A stretch of DNA of 64,000 nucleotides from Vibrio fluvialis (GCF_900460245.1 NZ_UHIP01000001.1:2294001-2358000); one strand, 5' to 3'. Counted from the stretch's first letter, positions 42,173 through 53,278 are shown. The notes: generated from the sequence alone by a model not told the origin. Numbers and translations: made by a program.

Positions 42173-44284
42173 ATGAGCGCGGAAAAGTTGTATATCGATA
42201 AGGAATTGAGCTGGCTATCGTTCAATGAACGAGTCCTTCAGGAAGCCGCCGATAAAACCGTGCCGCTGGTCGAGCGCATCCGCTTTTTGGGGATTTTCTC
42301 CAACAACCTGGATGAGTTTTACAAAGTCCGCTTTTCGGACGTGAAACGTCGTATTCTTATCAACCGTGAACGCGGAGGAAACGACAGCTCCAAGCATTTA
42401 TTGACCCGCATGCAGAGCAAAGCGCTGAAGCTGAATCAGGACTTCGATAACCTGTACAGCGAAATCATCATGGAGATGGCGCGCCGCCGCATTTTTCTGG
42501 TCAACGAAACCCAATTAGATGAAGCGCAGCAGCGCTGGATCACCAAATATTTTCATAAAGAAGTGCTGCCGCATATTACGCCACTGTTAATGAAAGATGA
42601 CATTGACGTACTGCAATTCCTCAAAGACGAATACGCATACATCGCCGTCGATTTAAAGAAAGGCGACGAATCGCACTACGCGCTGATCGAGATCCCGACC
42701 GATCACCTGCCCCGCTTTGTCATGGTACCGGAGCAAAAAGGCAAACGACGTAAAACCATCATTCTGCTCGACAACATCATTCGCCACTGTCTGGATGACA
42801 TTTTCCGCGGCTTTTTTGACTACGACACGCTGACTGGCTATGCGATGAAGATGACCCGTGACGCGGAATACGACCTCAGCCACGAAGTCGAATACAGCCT
42901 GCTGGAACAGATGTCAGAAGGTTTGAGTCAGCGCCTGACCGCGATGCCGGTTCGCTTTGTGTACGAGCGCGAAATGCCGCAAGAGATGCTGCTATTTCTG
43001 TGTGAGAAGCTCAAAATATCCCACTACGACAGCCTATTACCGGGCGGTCGTTACCACAACTTTAAAGACTTCATCGGTTTTCCGAACGTCGGCCGAGAGT
43101 ACTTGGAAAACCGTCCGCTGCCACCGATGAAGTGTGCCGATTTTGAAGGCTTTCCGAATGCCTTTGACGCAATTCGCGCTCAGGACATTCTGCTGCACTA
43201 CCCATACCACAGCTTTGAACACATTACAGAGCTGGTGCGTCAGGCATCGTTCGACCCGAAAGTGATCAGCATTAAGATCAACATCTACCGTGTGGCGAAA
43301 GATTCGCGTTTGATGAACTCGCTGGTCGATGCAGTGCACAATGGCAAGCGTGTGGTGGTGGTGGTGGAACTGCAGGCGCGTTTCGATGAAGAGGCCAACA
43401 TCGAATGGTCACGTATTCTGACCGAAGCGGGCGTGCAAGTGGTGTTTGGTACGCCGGGCATGAAAATTCACGCCAAGCTGCTGCTGATCACCCGCCGTGA
43501 AGAGGGCGAATTTGTGCGTTACGCTCACATCGGTACCGGAAACTTCCACGAAAAAACTGCGCGCATTTATACCGACTTCTCGCTACTGACCGCAGACCGC
43601 GAAATCACCAACGAAGTGCGTAACGTGTTTGGCTATATTGAAAACCCGTTCCGCCCGGTGAAATTCAATCATCTCATCGTGTCGCCACGTAACTCGCGCA
43701 CGCAGCTATACCGTTTGATCGACACCGAGATCGCCAATGTCAAAGCGGGTAAAAAAGGCGCGATCACCCTCAAAGTGAACAATCTGGTCGACCGCGGCCT
43801 GGTCAACAAGCTCTATGGTGCCAGCACCGCCGGAGTGCAAATCAAGATGATCATTCGTGGTATGTGTTCGCTGGTACCAGGCATTGAAGGATTGAGCGAC
43901 AACATCCGTATCATCAGTATTGTCGACCGCTTCCTGGAACACCCGCGCGTGCTGATCACGCACAACGACGGCAACCCGCAAGTGTATATCTCTTCGGCCG
44001 ACTGGATGACGCGTAACATCGATTACCGGATTGAAGTGATGGCGCCAATACGTGACGAACGCCTTAAACAGCGTATGATAGACATCATCAATCTGCAGTT
44101 TACCGATACGGTGAAAGCGCGTGTGATCGACAAAGAGATGAGTAACCGCTACATCAAGCGCGGGAACCGTAAGAAAGTCCGTTCGCAGCTCGCGATTTAC
44201 GACTATCTTAAAAACGTAGAAAAACAAACGCGTAAGAATAAGGGGCAAACAGACACCCATGAACCAACCCAGCACAACTCGTGA
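42173..44284 (+). CDS. ppk: Polyphosphate kinase 1
   Basis: Membrane-associated enzyme that makes polyphosphate from ATP. The phosphorylated His is H433 in [12 protein letters not shown], and [19 protein letters not shown] is the following PLD-like motif. The N-terminus [15 protein letters not shown] is characteristic. ATG 42173 gives 703 residues, with AAGG upstream; the frame continues to 42125, beyond the likely transcription start. ppx overlaps its end by 26 bases, so the two form an operon behind a Pho box. Confidence 0.97.
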   Translation: MSAEKLYIDKELSWLSFNERVLQEAADKTVPLVERIRFLGIFSNNLDEFYKVRFSDVKRRILINRERGGNDSSKHLLTRMQSKALKLNQDFDNLYSEIIMEMARRRIFLVNETQLDEAQQRWITKYFHKEVLPHITPLLMKDDIDVLQFLKDEYAYIAVDLKKGDESHYALIEIPTDHLPRFVMVPEQKGKRRKTIILLDNIIRHCLDDIFRGFFDYDTLTGYAMKMTRDAEYDLSHEVEYSLLEQMSEGLSQRLTAMPVRFVYEREMPQEMLLFLCEKLKISHYDSLLPGGRYHNFKDFIGFPNVGREYLENRPLPPMKCADFEGFPNAFDAIRAQDILLHYPYHSFEHITELVRQASFDPKVISIKINIYRVAKDSRLMNSLVDAVHNGKRVVVVVELQARFDEEANIEWSRILTEAGVQVVFGTPGMKIHAKLLLITRREEGEFVRYAHIGTGNFHEKTARIYTDFSLLTADREITNEVRNVFGYIENPFRPVKFNHLIVSPRNSRTQLYRLIDTEIANVKAGKKGAITLKVNNLVDRGLVNKLYGASTAGVQIKMIIRGMCSLVPGIEGLSDNIRIISIVDRFLEHPRVLITHNDGNPQVYISSADWMTRNIDYRIEVMAPIRDERLKQRMIDIINLQFTDTVKARVIDKEMSNRYIKRGNRKKVRSQLAIYDYLKNVEKQTRKNKGQTDTHEPTQHNS

Positions 44285-45773
44285 CACTATTACTCGTGAA
44301 ATTGCGGCAATCGATTTAGGTTCTAACAGTTTTCACATGGTGGTCGCCAAGGTGGTGGATCAGGATTTACAACTGATCAGCCGCCATAAACAGCGCGTGC
44401 GCCTGGCATCCGGACTGGATGCACAAAAGAACTTAGACAATGCTGCCATCGAACGAGGCCTGGAGTGTCTGGCGATGTTTGCTGAACGTCTGCAAGGCTT
44501 TGACGCCGATAATGTACGTATTGCCGCCACGCATACGCTGCGTCAGGCCAACAATGCGCACATTTTTTTGCAGCGCGCGCGCGAAGTGATGCCGTTTCCT
44601 ATCGAGATCATTCCCGGTACTGAAGAAGCACGTCTGATTTACCTTGGCGTGGCCCACACCCAACCACAAACCGAATCCATGTTGGTGGTTGATATCGGCG
44701 GCGGCAGCACCGAAATGATCATCGGTAAAGGCTTTGAAGCCGAACTGGTCAACAGCAAACAGATGGGGTGCGTGAGCTACACCGATCGCTACTTCTCCAA
44801 CGGCAAACTGTCGAAAAAGAACTTCGCTCAGGCAATCCTCGCCGCCGAACAAAAGCTGGAATCCATCGCCAGCAAATACTGCAAGCTTGGCTGGCAAACC
44901 GCATTTGGCTCATCCGGCACCATTAAAGCCATTTATGAAGTACTGATTGGCCTTGGCCATGATGATGGCATCATTACCGCTGAGCGGCTGAACAAGCTCA
45001 TCGACAAACTGTGCGAATGGGACTCGATTGACGACATTCAGCTCTCCGGCCTCACCGACGATCGCAAACCCGTGTTTGCTGCTGGCGTCGCGATTCTGGC
45101 CGCGATTTTTAAAGATCTGAAAATCAAAGAGATGTTCTTCTCTGACGGCGCCCTACGTGAAGGTCTGTTGTATGAGATGGAAGACCGATTTAAGTATTCC
45201 GACATTCGCCTGCGCACCACTGAAAACCTGGCCAGCAAACATCTGGTGGATTTGGAACATGCCGCCAAAGTGAAAGGTCACGCGCGCGAGTTTCTCGATC
45301 AGGTCGCCGATGAACTCGGTTTGAAAAAGAACAGTGAACTGTTTGATCTGCTGGAATGGGGGGCGCTGTTGCACGAAGTGGGGCTGAGCATCAGCCTGCA
45401 GGCATTTCATCGTCATTCCGCGTATATTCTGCGTCACACCAACATGGCGGGTTTTAACAACGAGCAGCAGTTGGTGCTGTCGACGCTGGCACGCTTTCAG
45501 CGCAAGTCGCTCAAGCTCAATGAAATGGAAGACTTTTCGCTGTTTAAGAAAAAGCACATTGTTGGTCTGATTCGTGTATTGCGTCTGGCGATTCTGGTAA
45601 ACGGGCAACGCAATGACGATCCCCTGCCGGAGCTGACGCTGTCCGCTCACGATGACGAATGGAAGCTTGAATGTGCCGACAAAGAGTGGCTGGAAAACAA
45701 CAAACTGCTGCACGCGGATCTACTCAGCGAGCAGGAGTATTGGCACAGCGTCGGCTGGCAACTTGAGTTTTAA
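44259..45773 (+). CDS. ppx: Exopolyphosphatase
   Basis: Releases phosphate from the ends of polyphosphate; relatives also hydrolyse pppGpp. ASKHA-fold motifs are [31 protein letters not shown] and GSSGTIKA, and an HD-like C-terminal domain follows (about 310-504). 504 residues. Its start lies inside ppk (26-base overlap), so translation is likely coupled. A strong terminator follows. Confidence 0.97.
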   Translation: MNQPSTTRDTITREIAAIDLGSNSFHMVVAKVVDQDLQLISRHKQRVRLASGLDAQKNLDNAAIERGLECLAMFAERLQGFDADNVRIAATHTLRQANNAHIFLQRAREVMPFPIEIIPGTEEARLIYLGVAHTQPQTESMLVVDIGGGSTEMIIGKGFEAELVNSKQMGCVSYTDRYFSNGKLSKKNFAQAILAAEQKLESIASKYCKLGWQTAFGSSGTIKAIYEVLIGLGHDDGIITAERLNKLIDKLCEWDSIDDIQLSGLTDDRKPVFAAGVAILAAIFKDLKIKEMFFSDGALREGLLYEMEDRFKYSDIRLRTTENLASKHLVDLEHAAKVKGHAREFLDQVADELGLKKNSELFDLLEWGALLHEVGLSISLQAFHRHSAYILRHTNMAGFNNEQQLVLSTLARFQRKSLKLNEMEDFSLFKKKHIVGLIRVLRLAILVNGQRNDDPLPELTLSAHDDEWKLECADKEWLENNKLLHADLLSEQEYWHSVGWQLEF

Positions 45774-45786
45774 GCCGATGAAACAG

Positions 45787-45817
45787 TAAAAAAGCCAGCA
45801 TGACGCTGGCTTTTTTA
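45787..45817. terminator. Bidirectional terminator of ppx and pstS
   Basis: TAAAAAAGCCAGC / GCTGGCTTTTTTA with a short loop (ATGAC region) between convergent ppx and pstS. It overlaps the stop codon of pstS. Confidence 0.9.
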
Positions 45818-46777
45818 CTGCTCTTCAATACCGACTTTCACCAGCTCTTCATGAGCAAACTGCGGTGAAATGGGCAGGTAGCCATCTTTTTCCACCAGCG
45901 CCTGGCCCTGCTTGGAGAAGATAAAACGAATAAACTCACGTTCAATCGGCGTCAGAGGACGTGTCGGATGCTTGTTGACGTAGACGTACAAATAGCGCGA
46001 CAGCGGATACTTGCCGGAAAGAATGTTGGCGTGAGTCGGCTCAACATAGTCGGTGCCTTCACGCGCAATAGGGATCAGTTTCACTCCGGACACCCGGTAT
46101 CCGACGCCCGAATATCCCAAAGTATTGATCGACGATGCCACCGACTGCACCACCGACGCCGAACCAGGCTGCTCGTTCACGTTGCGTTTGAAATCGCCGC
46201 CACACAACGCATTTTGTTTGAAGTATCCATAAGTACCCGATACCGAATTGCGCCCGAAAAGTTGAATACCGCGCTTAGCCCATTCATACGGCAGACCGAG
46301 TTCAGACCAGGTATTGATTGAGTGGTTGGCACCACAACGCAGTGTCGAGGAAAAAATGCTGTCGAGCTGGGTAAAGTTCAGCCCCTCAATCGGGTTGTCG
46401 CGATGGACGAAAATACCGATCGCATCAATTGCGACCCGCAGCGCCGTCGGTTTATAGCCATGCGTGCGTTCAAACGCTTCAATTTCACGCGTGCGCATCG
46501 GGCGACTCATCGGTCCGAATTGCGCAGTGCCTTCCGTCAATGCCGGAGGAGCCGTCGCCGAGCCAGAAGCCTGAACTTGGCCGTTCACGTTGGGATAGAT
46601 GGATTTGAACTCTTCCACCCACAACGTCGTCATGCCCGCCAGCGTGTCAGAGCCGACCGACAGCAAGCTACCAGCCACACCCGTGGTTTTGTGGTAATCC
46701 TGCAGCTCATCGTGCGCCTGAACATGCCATGCGATGCCCGACAGAGCGTACAGCGCCAGTTTCACATGCAGTTTCAT
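45815..46777 (-). CDS. pstS: Phosphate-binding periplasmic protein, PstS family
   Basis: Likely periplasmic phosphate receptor. The signal peptide runs to about residue 21 (GIAWHVQA). Phosphate-site patterns are [21 protein letters not shown] (helix N-terminus), FGPMSRPM and [14 protein letters not shown]. 320 residues. It overlaps phoR by 4 bases (ATGA), so it belongs to phoB-phoR-pstS rather than the pstCAB-phoU operon. It may serve the long PstC/PstA or act as a second receptor; another pstS could exist elsewhere. Confidence 0.88.
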   Translation of the reverse strand: MKLHVKLALYALSGIAWHVQAHDELQDYHKTTGVAGSLLSVGSDTLAGMTTLWVEEFKSIYPNVNGQVQASGSATAPPALTEGTAQFGPMSRPMRTREIEAFERTHGYKPTALRVAIDAIGIFVHRDNPIEGLNFTQLDSIFSSTLRCGANHSINTWSELGLPYEWAKRGIQLFGRNSVSGTYGYFKQNALCGGDFKRNVNEQPGSASVVQSVASSINTLGYSGVGYRVSGVKLIPIAREGTDYVEPTHANILSGKYPLSRYLYVYVNKHPTRPLTPIEREFIRFIFSKQGQALVEKDGYLPISPQFAHEELVKVGIEEQ

Positions 46778-48072
46778 TTCACAACCAGACGCTTAGGTAG
46801 CACGAACGAAAAGCGGCTGCCGACACCGACGGTACTCTTAATATCGAGATGCGAATCATGATGGGACAAGGCGTGTTTAACGATCGCGAGCCCGAGACCA
46901 CTGCCGCCAGTATCACGCGAGCGCGCCTTATCAACGCGGTAAAAACGCTCGGTAAGACGATGCAGATGCTGCGGCTCAATACCGTCGCCCTTATCTTCCA
47001 CTTCCAGACAGGCGCCTTGTGGCGTCTGGAACCAGCGTACATTGATTTCTGCGCCCGGCGGCGTGTATTTCACCGCATTGTACACTAGGTTGGAAATGGC
47101 GCTGCGCAGTTGATCTTCATCCGCCAGTACACGCAGCTGTTTATCAATATCAAACTTGAGCTGATGCTTATCGTCACCGCTGAGGCTCACCGCCTCTTTT
47201 TCCAACACTTCGAGCATGGCCGGCACATCGACCACATCTTCCAGCTCGTGCATCGGCGACGCTTCAATCTTCGACAAAGTCAGCAACTGATTGACTAGAC
47301 TGTTCATGCGATTGAGCTGCTCGGTCATCACGCCGTGCGCTTTGCCCCACATAGGGCCCACCAGCATGTCCGGATCTTCGGTCATTTCCAGATAGCCTTG
47401 CAGCACCGTCATCGGTGTACGCAGCTCGTGCGACACGTTAGCAAAGAAGTTGCGGCGCATGCCTTCCAGCTGTTTCAGTTGGGTCACATCACGCACCACC
47501 ATCAGGTGTTCGCCTTCGGTGTACGGCACAATACGCAGTTCGAGTGAGCGCTCCACATTGAGCGGAGAACGCATCTCCAACGGCTCAGTGAAGTCATCTT
47601 TTTGCAGATATTTGATGAAATCCGGCGTGCGGATCAGGTTGGAAATCGGCTGCCCGGCGTCGTCCGGCCAACGAAAACCCAGCAGATGCTGCGCCAGACG
47701 GTTGCACCAGACAATGTTGCCTTCGCTGCGAAATACCACCACCGCATCGGGCAGCGATTCCGCCCCGTTGCGAAAACGGCGAATCAGGTTAGTTAACTCT
47801 TTACGCTTCTTGCGCTGACGCTGCTGCAAACGATAAATCCCGTTAAACAGGTATTCCCAGTTGCCCGAACCCGACGGCGGTGTCAGTCGCTTTTCATCCC
47901 ACAACCACGCCGACAAGCGCATTTGGTTGTGCAGATGCCACACAAGCTGCAACGCCGTGGCCGCCAACAGCAACCACGGCATGTATCCAAATATCCACCC
48001 GACCACAATCCATGGCAGGTAAAAAAAAGCCAGCTCCCAGGCCAGCTTTTTCCAAGTTAACCTTTCAACCAT
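46774..48072 (-). CDS. phoR: Phosphate regulon sensor kinase PhoR
   Basis: Membrane histidine kinase of PhoB. Two short helices lie at about residues 10-45, followed by a charged linker, a PAS domain (about 100-195, [10 protein letters not shown]) and the kinase. The H-box [14 protein letters not shown] puts the phosphorylated His at 215. G-boxes are DKGDGIEP and [13 protein letters not shown]. 432 residues. It starts 21 bases after phoB. Confidence 0.97.
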   Translation of the reverse strand: MVERLTWKKLAWELAFFYLPWIVVGWIFGYMPWLLLAATALQLVWHLHNQMRLSAWLWDEKRLTPPSGSGNWEYLFNGIYRLQQRQRKKRKELTNLIRRFRNGAESLPDAVVVFRSEGNIVWCNRLAQHLLGFRWPDDAGQPISNLIRTPDFIKYLQKDDFTEPLEMRSPLNVERSLELRIVPYTEGEHLMVVRDVTQLKQLEGMRRNFFANVSHELRTPMTVLQGYLEMTEDPDMLVGPMWGKAHGVMTEQLNRMNSLVNQLLTLSKIEASPMHELEDVVDVPAMLEVLEKEAVSLSGDDKHQLKFDIDKQLRVLADEDQLRSAISNLVYNAVKYTPPGAEINVRWFQTPQGACLEVEDKGDGIEPQHLHRLTERFYRVDKARSRDTGGSGLGLAIVKHALSHHDSHLDIKSTVGVGSRFSFVLPKRLVVK

Positions 48073-48093
48073 AATACTTCGCAGTTGATCCTC

Positions 48094-48783
48094 TTACGCT
48101 TTGGTTGAGAAACGATAGCCCGCGCCGCGCACGGTCTGAATCAGCTTATCGTGACCCGCTTCTTCCAGTGCTTTACGCAGGCGACGAATGTGAACGTCAA
48201 CCGTACGATCTTCTACATACACGTTGGTGCCCCACACGTTGTTCAGCAGCTGCTCGCGGCTGTATACACGCTCTTGGTGGGTCATAAAGAAGTGCAGCAT
48301 TTTGAATTCGGTTGGGCCCATATCGAGTGGCGCATCGTTGGCCGTGACGCGGTGCGAAACCGGATCCAGCTTCAGACCTTGCACATCAATCACATCTTCG
48401 AGTGCCGTTGGTGTCACGCGGCGAATCACCGCTTTGAGGCGAGCAACCAGCTCTTTAGGCGAGAAAGGTTTAGTAATGTAGTCGTCTGCACCCACTTCAA
48501 GGCCGCGGACTTTGTCTTCTTCTTCACCACGCGCCGTGAGCATCACCACCGGAATGTTGCGTGTCAGCTCTTCGCGTTTCATGTGTTTGATGAAGTTGAT
48601 GCCGCTACCACCAGGTAACATCCAATCTAACAGAACGAGATCAGGGAAGGGTTCAGCCAGTTTGGTGACTGCAGTGTCGTAATCCTCTGCTTCAACGGCC
48701 TGGTAACCTTTTTGCTCAAGCACGAAACACAGCATTTCACGAATCGGCGCTTCGTCTTCAACAACCAGAATCCTTCTAGACAT
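48094..48783 (-). CDS. phoB: Phosphate regulon response regulator PhoB
   Basis: OmpR-family activator that binds Pho boxes. The receiver domain has phospho-acceptor D53 (LLDWMLPGG) and KPF; the winged-helix domain (about 130-229) ends [24 protein letters not shown] 48783 gives 229 residues [11 protein letters not shown]; an in-frame Met at 48816 overlaps the likely promoter and is rejected. A Pho box upstream predicts positive autoregulation. Confidence 0.97.
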   Translation of the reverse strand: MSRRILVVEDEAPIREMLCFVLEQKGYQAVEAEDYDTAVTKLAEPFPDLVLLDWMLPGGSGINFIKHMKREELTRNIPVVMLTARGEEEDKVRGLEVGADDYITKPFSPKELVARLKAVIRRVTPTALEDVIDVQGLKLDPVSHRVTANDAPLDMGPTEFKMLHFFMTHQERVYSREQLLNNVWGTNVYVEDRTVDVHIRRLRKALEEAGHDKLIQTVRGAGYRFSTKA

Positions 48784-48818
48784 AATTGAATAACCTTTAT
48801 TTTTAATCAACGCCATGC

Positions 48819-48852
48819 ATTATGAGAAATGATTATGACACTTTTGTGACCA
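48819..48852 (-). promoter_or_regulatory. phoB promoter with Pho box
   Basis: The minus strand reads TGGTCAC-AAAA-GTGTCAT (48852-48835), then ten bases, then CATAAT (48824-48819). Same architecture as the pstC and ppk promoters. Confidence 0.75.
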
Positions 48853-48998
48853 TTGAAAACAATTTTTAATATAACTTTCTTATCAAATTCATCGTTCTAT
48901 CTCAGTTGTAACAATCGCGGAATTTTGAATTTGAGGTAAGACTTTAGCGCTGAAATCCCCTATGATGTGGGGCTTTCGAACAAGGAAAAGAAATAGAT

Positions 48999-49913
48999 AT
49001 GTGGTTTAAAAACTGTATGGTTTATCGCGTGAACCGCGAGATTGACTTCAATGCCGATCAGCTGGAAAAACAACTGGCTGAGTTCCGTTTCACGCCATGT
49101 GGCAGCCAGGATAAACAGAAGTTTGGCTGGGTTCATGCGATGGGCAGACATGGCGACATGATGACTCACGTCAGCGAAGACCGCATTCTCATCTGTGCCA
49201 AGAAAGAAGAAAAAATGTTGCCGGCGTCCGTGATCAAGGATTCGCTGAACGCCAAAGTGGAAGCGATGGAAGCCGAAGAAGGCCGCCCGCTGAAGAAGAA
49301 AGAAAAAGACAACATTAAAGAAGACATCATTGTCGATCTGCTGCCACGTGCGTTTAGCCGCAGCCACCTGACGCCAGTACTGATCATGCCAAAACAGGGC
49401 CTGATTCTGGTCGACGCCAGCAGCTACAAAAAAGCCGAAGACGTCCTGGCGCTGCTGCGTAAAACCATGGGTAGCCTGCCCGTCGTCCCTGCGATTCCAG
49501 AAGTCGCCGTTGAAACCACACTGACCGAATGGGTCAAAGAAGGCAATCTGCCACAAGGCTTTAACTTGCTGGACGAAGCGGAACTGAAATCGATTCTAGA
49601 TGATGGCGCAACCGTACGTTGTAAGAAGCAAGAGCTGTCGAGCGATGAGATTCTGAGCCACATTGCCGCCAATAAGGTCGTAACCAAGCTGTCCATCAAC
49701 TGGCAAGAGCGCATCAGCTTTATTCTGGCGGAAGATTGCAGCCTGAAACGTCTGGCATTCAGCGATGAGCTTAAAGATCAGAACGAAGATATTCCTCGTG
49801 AAGATCAAGCTGCGCGTTTCGATGCCGATTTCTCACTGATGTGTGGTGAATTTGCGGTGTTCCTGCCGGATCTGTTCAACGCTCTTGGCGGCCTGCCACA
49901 CGCTGACGCGTAA
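48999..49913 (+). CDS. rdgC: Recombination-associated protein RdgC
   Basis: Ring-forming nucleoid DNA-binding protein that restrains RecA activity. [15 protein letters not shown] and the C-terminal [25 protein letters not shown] are the family ends. 304 residues. Divergent from phoB. AAGGAAAAG lies upstream of the ATG. Confidence 0.96.
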   Translation: MWFKNCMVYRVNREIDFNADQLEKQLAEFRFTPCGSQDKQKFGWVHAMGRHGDMMTHVSEDRILICAKKEEKMLPASVIKDSLNAKVEAMEAEEGRPLKKKEKDNIKEDIIVDLLPRAFSRSHLTPVLIMPKQGLILVDASSYKKAEDVLALLRKTMGSLPVVPAIPEVAVETTLTEWVKEGNLPQGFNLLDEAELKSILDDGATVRCKKQELSSDEILSHIAANKVVTKLSINWQERISFILAEDCSLKRLAFSDELKDQNEDIPREDQAARFDADFSLMCGEFAVFLPDLFNALGGLPHADA

Positions 49914-49923
49914 CCCCTTCCCT

Positions 49924-49960
49924 CGTCAGGCTTGCGTCTCTCGACCAAGCCTGACGTTTG
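49924..49960 (+). terminator. Possible rdgC terminator
   Basis: An 11-bp stem CGTCAGGCTTG / CAAGCCTGACG starts ten bases after the rdgC stop, followed by only TTTGCTTG. The stem is perfect but the T tract is poor. Confidence 0.55.
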
Positions 49961-49974
49961 CTTGCAATCTCAAC

Positions 49975-50003
49975 TGGTCATGAGTCACATTTTGGCGTAA
50001 AAT
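49975..50003 (+). promoter_or_regulatory. trhP promoter
   Basis: TGGTCA (49975-49980), 17 bases, TAAAAT (49998-50003). Transcription would begin near 50010, placing a strong hairpin (50015-50037) at the very 5' end of the mRNA. Confidence 0.5.
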
Positions 50004-50014
50004 TTGCGCCCCTT

Positions 50015-50037
50015 CCAATACCATTAGGTGGTATTGG
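50015..50037 (+). promoter_or_regulatory. 5' leader hairpin of trhP-yfhL
   Basis: CCAATACCA / TGGTATTGG is a perfect 9-bp inverted repeat with loop TTAGG, 32 bases before the trhP ATG. No T run follows, so it is not an intrinsic terminator. It could be an mRNA-stabilising cap or a DNA operator. Confidence 0.5.
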
Positions 50038-50069
50038 CCTGACTTGAGATCAGATTGAGAATAGAAGCA

Positions 50070-51470
50070 ATGTCTACTGAAAAAACTTTCGTCCCTGAAC
50101 TGCTGTCACCAGCAGGCAGCCTGAAGAACATGCGCTACGCGTTCGCGTACGGTGCCGATGCCGTTTACGCTGGCCAGCCTCGTTACAGCCTTCGTGTACG
50201 TAACAACGAATTCAACCACGAAAACCTGCAAATCGGTATCAACGAAGCGCATGCCCTGGGCAAAAAGTTTTACGTGGTGTGCAACATTCAACCGCACAAC
50301 TCAAAACTGAAAACCTTCATTCGCGATCTGAAACCTGTGGTCGACATGGGCCCGGATGCACTGATCATGTCTGATCCTGGCCTCATCATGATGGTGCGCG
50401 AAGCGTTCCCGGATATGGCGATTCACCTGTCAGTACAGGCGAACGCGGTGAACTGGGCAACCGTAAAATTCTGGTCAGCGAACGGCGTAGAACGCGTGAT
50501 CGTGTCTCGCGAACTGTCGCTGGAAGAGATCGAAGAGATCCGCGAACACTGCCCGGAAACTGAACTGGAAGTGTTCGTGCACGGCGCACTGTGCATGGCG
50601 TACTCAGGTCGTTGTCTGCTGTCTGGCTATATCAACAAACGTGACCCGAACCAAGGCACGTGCACCAACGCTTGCCGTTGGGAATACAAAGTTGAGAAAG
50701 GCAAAGAAGACGACGCCGGTCAGATCGTTGAAGAGTTCGATCCGAATGCGCCACAAGCGATTGAAGTGCAGGAAGAACGTCCTGAAACCACCATCGGTCG
50801 TGGTAAGCCAATCGACGACGTGGTTCTGCTGTCTGAAAGCCATCGCCCTGAAGAAAAAATGGCCGCATTTGAAGATGAGCACGGCACTTACATCATGAAC
50901 TCGAAAGACCTGCGCGCGGTTCAGCACGTTGAGCGTCTGACTAAAATGGGTGTGCACTCACTGAAAATCGAAGGTCGTACCAAATCGTTCTACTACTGTG
51001 CACGTACCGCGCAAGTTTACCGTAAAGCCATTGATGACGCCGTCGCTGGCAAACCATTTGATGAAACTCTGATGGGTACACTGGAGAGCCTGGCGCACCG
51101 CGGCTACACCGAAGGTTTCTTACGTCGCCACACACACGATGCTTACCAGAACTACGACTACGGCTACTCAGTCTCTGACGCGCAGCAGTTCGTTGGTGAA
51201 TTCACTGGCAAACGTCGTGGCGACATGGTCGAAGTAGAAGTGAAGAACAAGTTCATTATTGGTGACAGCCTGGAGCTGATGACACCAAAAGGTAACGTGG
51301 TTTTCACTCTGGAAGCGATGGAAAACCGTAAAGGCGAAGCGGTTGACGATGCAAAAGGCAACGGTCACTTCGTTTACATTCCGGTTCCTCAGGATATGGA
51401 TCTGGAATACGGCCTGCTGATGCGCAACCTTAATGCTGGTCAGGATACCCGTAACCCGACAGGCAAATAA
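50070..51470 (+). CDS. trhP: tRNA 5-hydroxyuridine synthase TrhP (YegQ), U32 family
   Basis: Prephenate-dependent enzyme that hydroxylates U34 of several tRNAs, earlier annotated as peptidase U32. Family signature FVHGALCMAYSGRCLLSGY and the Cys cluster near GTCTNACRW are present, as is KIEGRTKSFYY. ATG 50070 gives 466 residues MSTEKTFVPELLSPAGS. yfhL starts two bases after its stop, which supports a shared Fe-S-dependent function. Confidence 0.93.
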   Translation: MSTEKTFVPELLSPAGSLKNMRYAFAYGADAVYAGQPRYSLRVRNNEFNHENLQIGINEAHALGKKFYVVCNIQPHNSKLKTFIRDLKPVVDMGPDALIMSDPGLIMMVREAFPDMAIHLSVQANAVNWATVKFWSANGVERVIVSRELSLEEIEEIREHCPETELEVFVHGALCMAYSGRCLLSGYINKRDPNQGTCTNACRWEYKVEKGKEDDAGQIVEEFDPNAPQAIEVQEERPETTIGRGKPIDDVVLLSESHRPEEKMAAFEDEHGTYIMNSKDLRAVQHVERLTKMGVHSLKIEGRTKSFYYCARTAQVYRKAIDDAVAGKPFDETLMGTLESLAHRGYTEGFLRRHTHDAYQNYDYGYSVSDAQQFVGEFTGKRRGDMVEVEVKNKFIIGDSLELMTPKGNVVFTLEAMENRKGEAVDDAKGNGHFVYIPVPQDMDLEYGLLMRNLNAGQDTRNPTGK

Positions 51471-51472
51471 TT

Positions 51473-51727
51473 ATGGCACTGCTAATCACAGGTAAATGCA
51501 CCAACTGTGACATGTGCGAGCCGGAATGCCCGAACGGCGCGATCTCGATGGGTGACAGCATCTACGAGATCAATCCGGATTTGTGTACCGAGTGTAAAGG
51601 TCACTATGACAAGCCAACGTGCGAGTCGGTGTGCCCGATCACCAACTGCATCATTACCGATCCGGCACACATTGAAACGGACGAGCAGCTGTTAGAAAAG
51701 TTCGTCATTATTCAGGGACTCGCCTGA
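51473..51727 (+). CDS. yfhL: YfhL-type 4Fe-4S ferredoxin
   Basis: Small (84 residues) dicluster ferredoxin of the Alvin type. First motif C9, C12, C15, C19 (CTNCDMCEPEC); second C38, C41, C50, C54 with the long insertion typical of the group. E. coli YfhL has been linked genetically to TrhP-dependent tRNA hydroxylation; the two-base spacing here makes it the likely electron donor or cluster supplier. Confidence 0.93.
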   Translation: MALLITGKCTNCDMCEPECPNGAISMGDSIYEINPDLCTECKGHYDKPTCESVCPITNCIITDPAHIETDEQLLEKFVIIQGLA

Positions 51728-51730
51728 TAC

Positions 51731-51760
51731 AAAAAAACGGCCTCTACGGGCCGTTTTTTT
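51731..51760. terminator. Bidirectional terminator of yfhL and the MFS gene
   Basis: AAAAAAACGGCC / GGGCCGTTTTTTT hairpin between convergent genes, with A and T runs on both sides. Confidence 0.9.
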
Positions 51761-51780
51761 ATGTCTGCCATACCGCGTCT

Positions 51781-53202
51781 TTAACTGTAATCGTCGAGTT
51801 GAATCAGCGGTGCGCGCAGCGCATTGAGCAGGCACAAGAATGCCAGTGACGCCGCGAGCAGATACCCCGCCTGAAACGCATCAATGATCACCTCACGCGG
51901 AGTCTCCAATAAAGCCGTCAGCGAACTTTCCGCGCTGAATCCCGGAATTTGCGAGTAAATCAGCGTACCAAACACCGCAGTCCCCACTGACGCACCCAAC
52001 GAGCGCGATAAGCCCGCCATCGAGGTAATCCGCCCCAGATTCGCTTTGCCCGCAATGGTCTGAATGGTAATTTGGGTCGACGGCATAATCGTGCCCAGCC
52101 CCAGACAACAGAAAAATCCGATAGCGCTGACGGTGTACGGGCTTAGATCCAGCATCGCCAAGCTGAAAAATGCCACCGAACTGACGGACATACCACACAC
52201 TGGCACCCACTTCGGCACACCGGTACGGGAAATCACTTTACCCGTGATAAAAGATCCACAAATCACGCCTGCCGAAAGCGGAATCATCAACATCCCCGAT
52301 TGTGCCACGCTGACGCCCAACCCCACCTGCAAGAAAATCGGTAGGAAAAACACCAGTGCAAACAAACAGGAAGCAAACAAAAACGTCGAGATGAGCGGAA
52401 TGTGAATTTCCCGCTTTGCCAGCAGCGTCAACGGCAGAAAGGACTGTTTCACCCGTTGCTGCTGGGTGACAAACAGCGCCACCAGCACCGCAAATAACCC
52501 AAGCAGGATAAAGCTCATACTCGAATTCCAGGCAAAGTAATGACCACCAGCGGAGAGCCAATAAATAATGACGGTCATCAGGCTGGGAAAGAGAATCAAC
52601 CCAAACACATCTATTCGGGCTTTGCTGGCTTTTTCCTGAGTCGATTTGAGCTTAGACAAACGATAGAGCGCAAAACCGACCAGCGGCAGGTTAATCCAGA
52701 ACAGCCAGTGCCAGGTCAGATAGGTCACAATCACCCCGCCGAGCACCGGACCACCGATACTGGCGAGCGCAAACAACGAAGCGAAATAGCCCTGAAAACG
52801 CGCCCGTTGACGCGGCGGCACCAACTCACCAATCAGGGCCTGCGACAAGCTCATCAAGCCACCGCTGCCCAGCCCCTGAACGATTCGTCCGGCGACCAAT
52901 AGCGGCATATTCACCGCCAAAGCGCACACGATAGAACCGAGCGCAAAAATGCTCAGCGCGATCGCCAACATTTTCTTACGCCCGTATTGATCCCCCAGCC
53001 AGCCGTACACAGGCACCGAAGCCGCCCCGGCCAGCATGTAACCAACGGCGATCCAGGAAGAGAGCTGCATGTCGCCAAGATCGCGCACCATGGCGGGAGT
53101 TGCGGTGGCGAGCAGCGTCTGGTCCACCGCAGCAAGAAACATCGGCAAAAAGACGGTGGTAAAAATAGTGAGAAAGGTTTTCTTATCAACGGGCTGAGAC
53201 AT
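51781..53202 (-). CDS. MFS efflux transporter, DHA2 (EmrB/QacA) type
   Basis: Proton-driven drug-type exporter in the inner membrane, 473 residues with about 14 hydrophobic helices. Motif A is GWLGDQYGRKKML after helix 2, motif C-like GGPVLGG in helix 5, and D27 in helix 1 (AAVDQTLLATATPAM) is the DHA hallmark. No adaptor (EmrA-like) or regulator gene adjoins it. Substrate unknown. Confidence 0.88.
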   Translation of the reverse strand: MSQPVDKKTFLTIFTTVFLPMFLAAVDQTLLATATPAMVRDLGDMQLSSWIAVGYMLAGAASVPVYGWLGDQYGRKKMLAIALSIFALGSIVCALAVNMPLLVAGRIVQGLGSGGLMSLSQALIGELVPPRQRARFQGYFASLFALASIGGPVLGGVIVTYLTWHWLFWINLPLVGFALYRLSKLKSTQEKASKARIDVFGLILFPSLMTVIIYWLSAGGHYFAWNSSMSFILLGLFAVLVALFVTQQQRVKQSFLPLTLLAKREIHIPLISTFLFASCLFALVFFLPIFLQVGLGVSVAQSGMLMIPLSAGVICGSFITGKVISRTGVPKWVPVCGMSVSSVAFFSLAMLDLSPYTVSAIGFFCCLGLGTIMPSTQITIQTIAGKANLGRITSMAGLSRSLGASVGTAVFGTLIYSQIPGFSAESSLTALLETPREVIIDAFQAGYLLAASLAFLCLLNALRAPLIQLDDYS

Positions 53203-53278
53203 AACGCATTCTATGTGGTGAAAACGTCACCATCATACACTGAACGAGAGTAACAAATGCCAGAGAAATGTAGTCCGG

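Noticed and set aside
43706..44287. 193-codon minus-strand frame opposite ppk1
   Set aside because: Lies inside certain ppk1 coding sequence, no ribosome site or motif.
50015..50037. Hairpin before trhP read as an rdgC terminator
   Set aside because: No T run follows, and a better stem lies directly after rdgC at 49924-49956.
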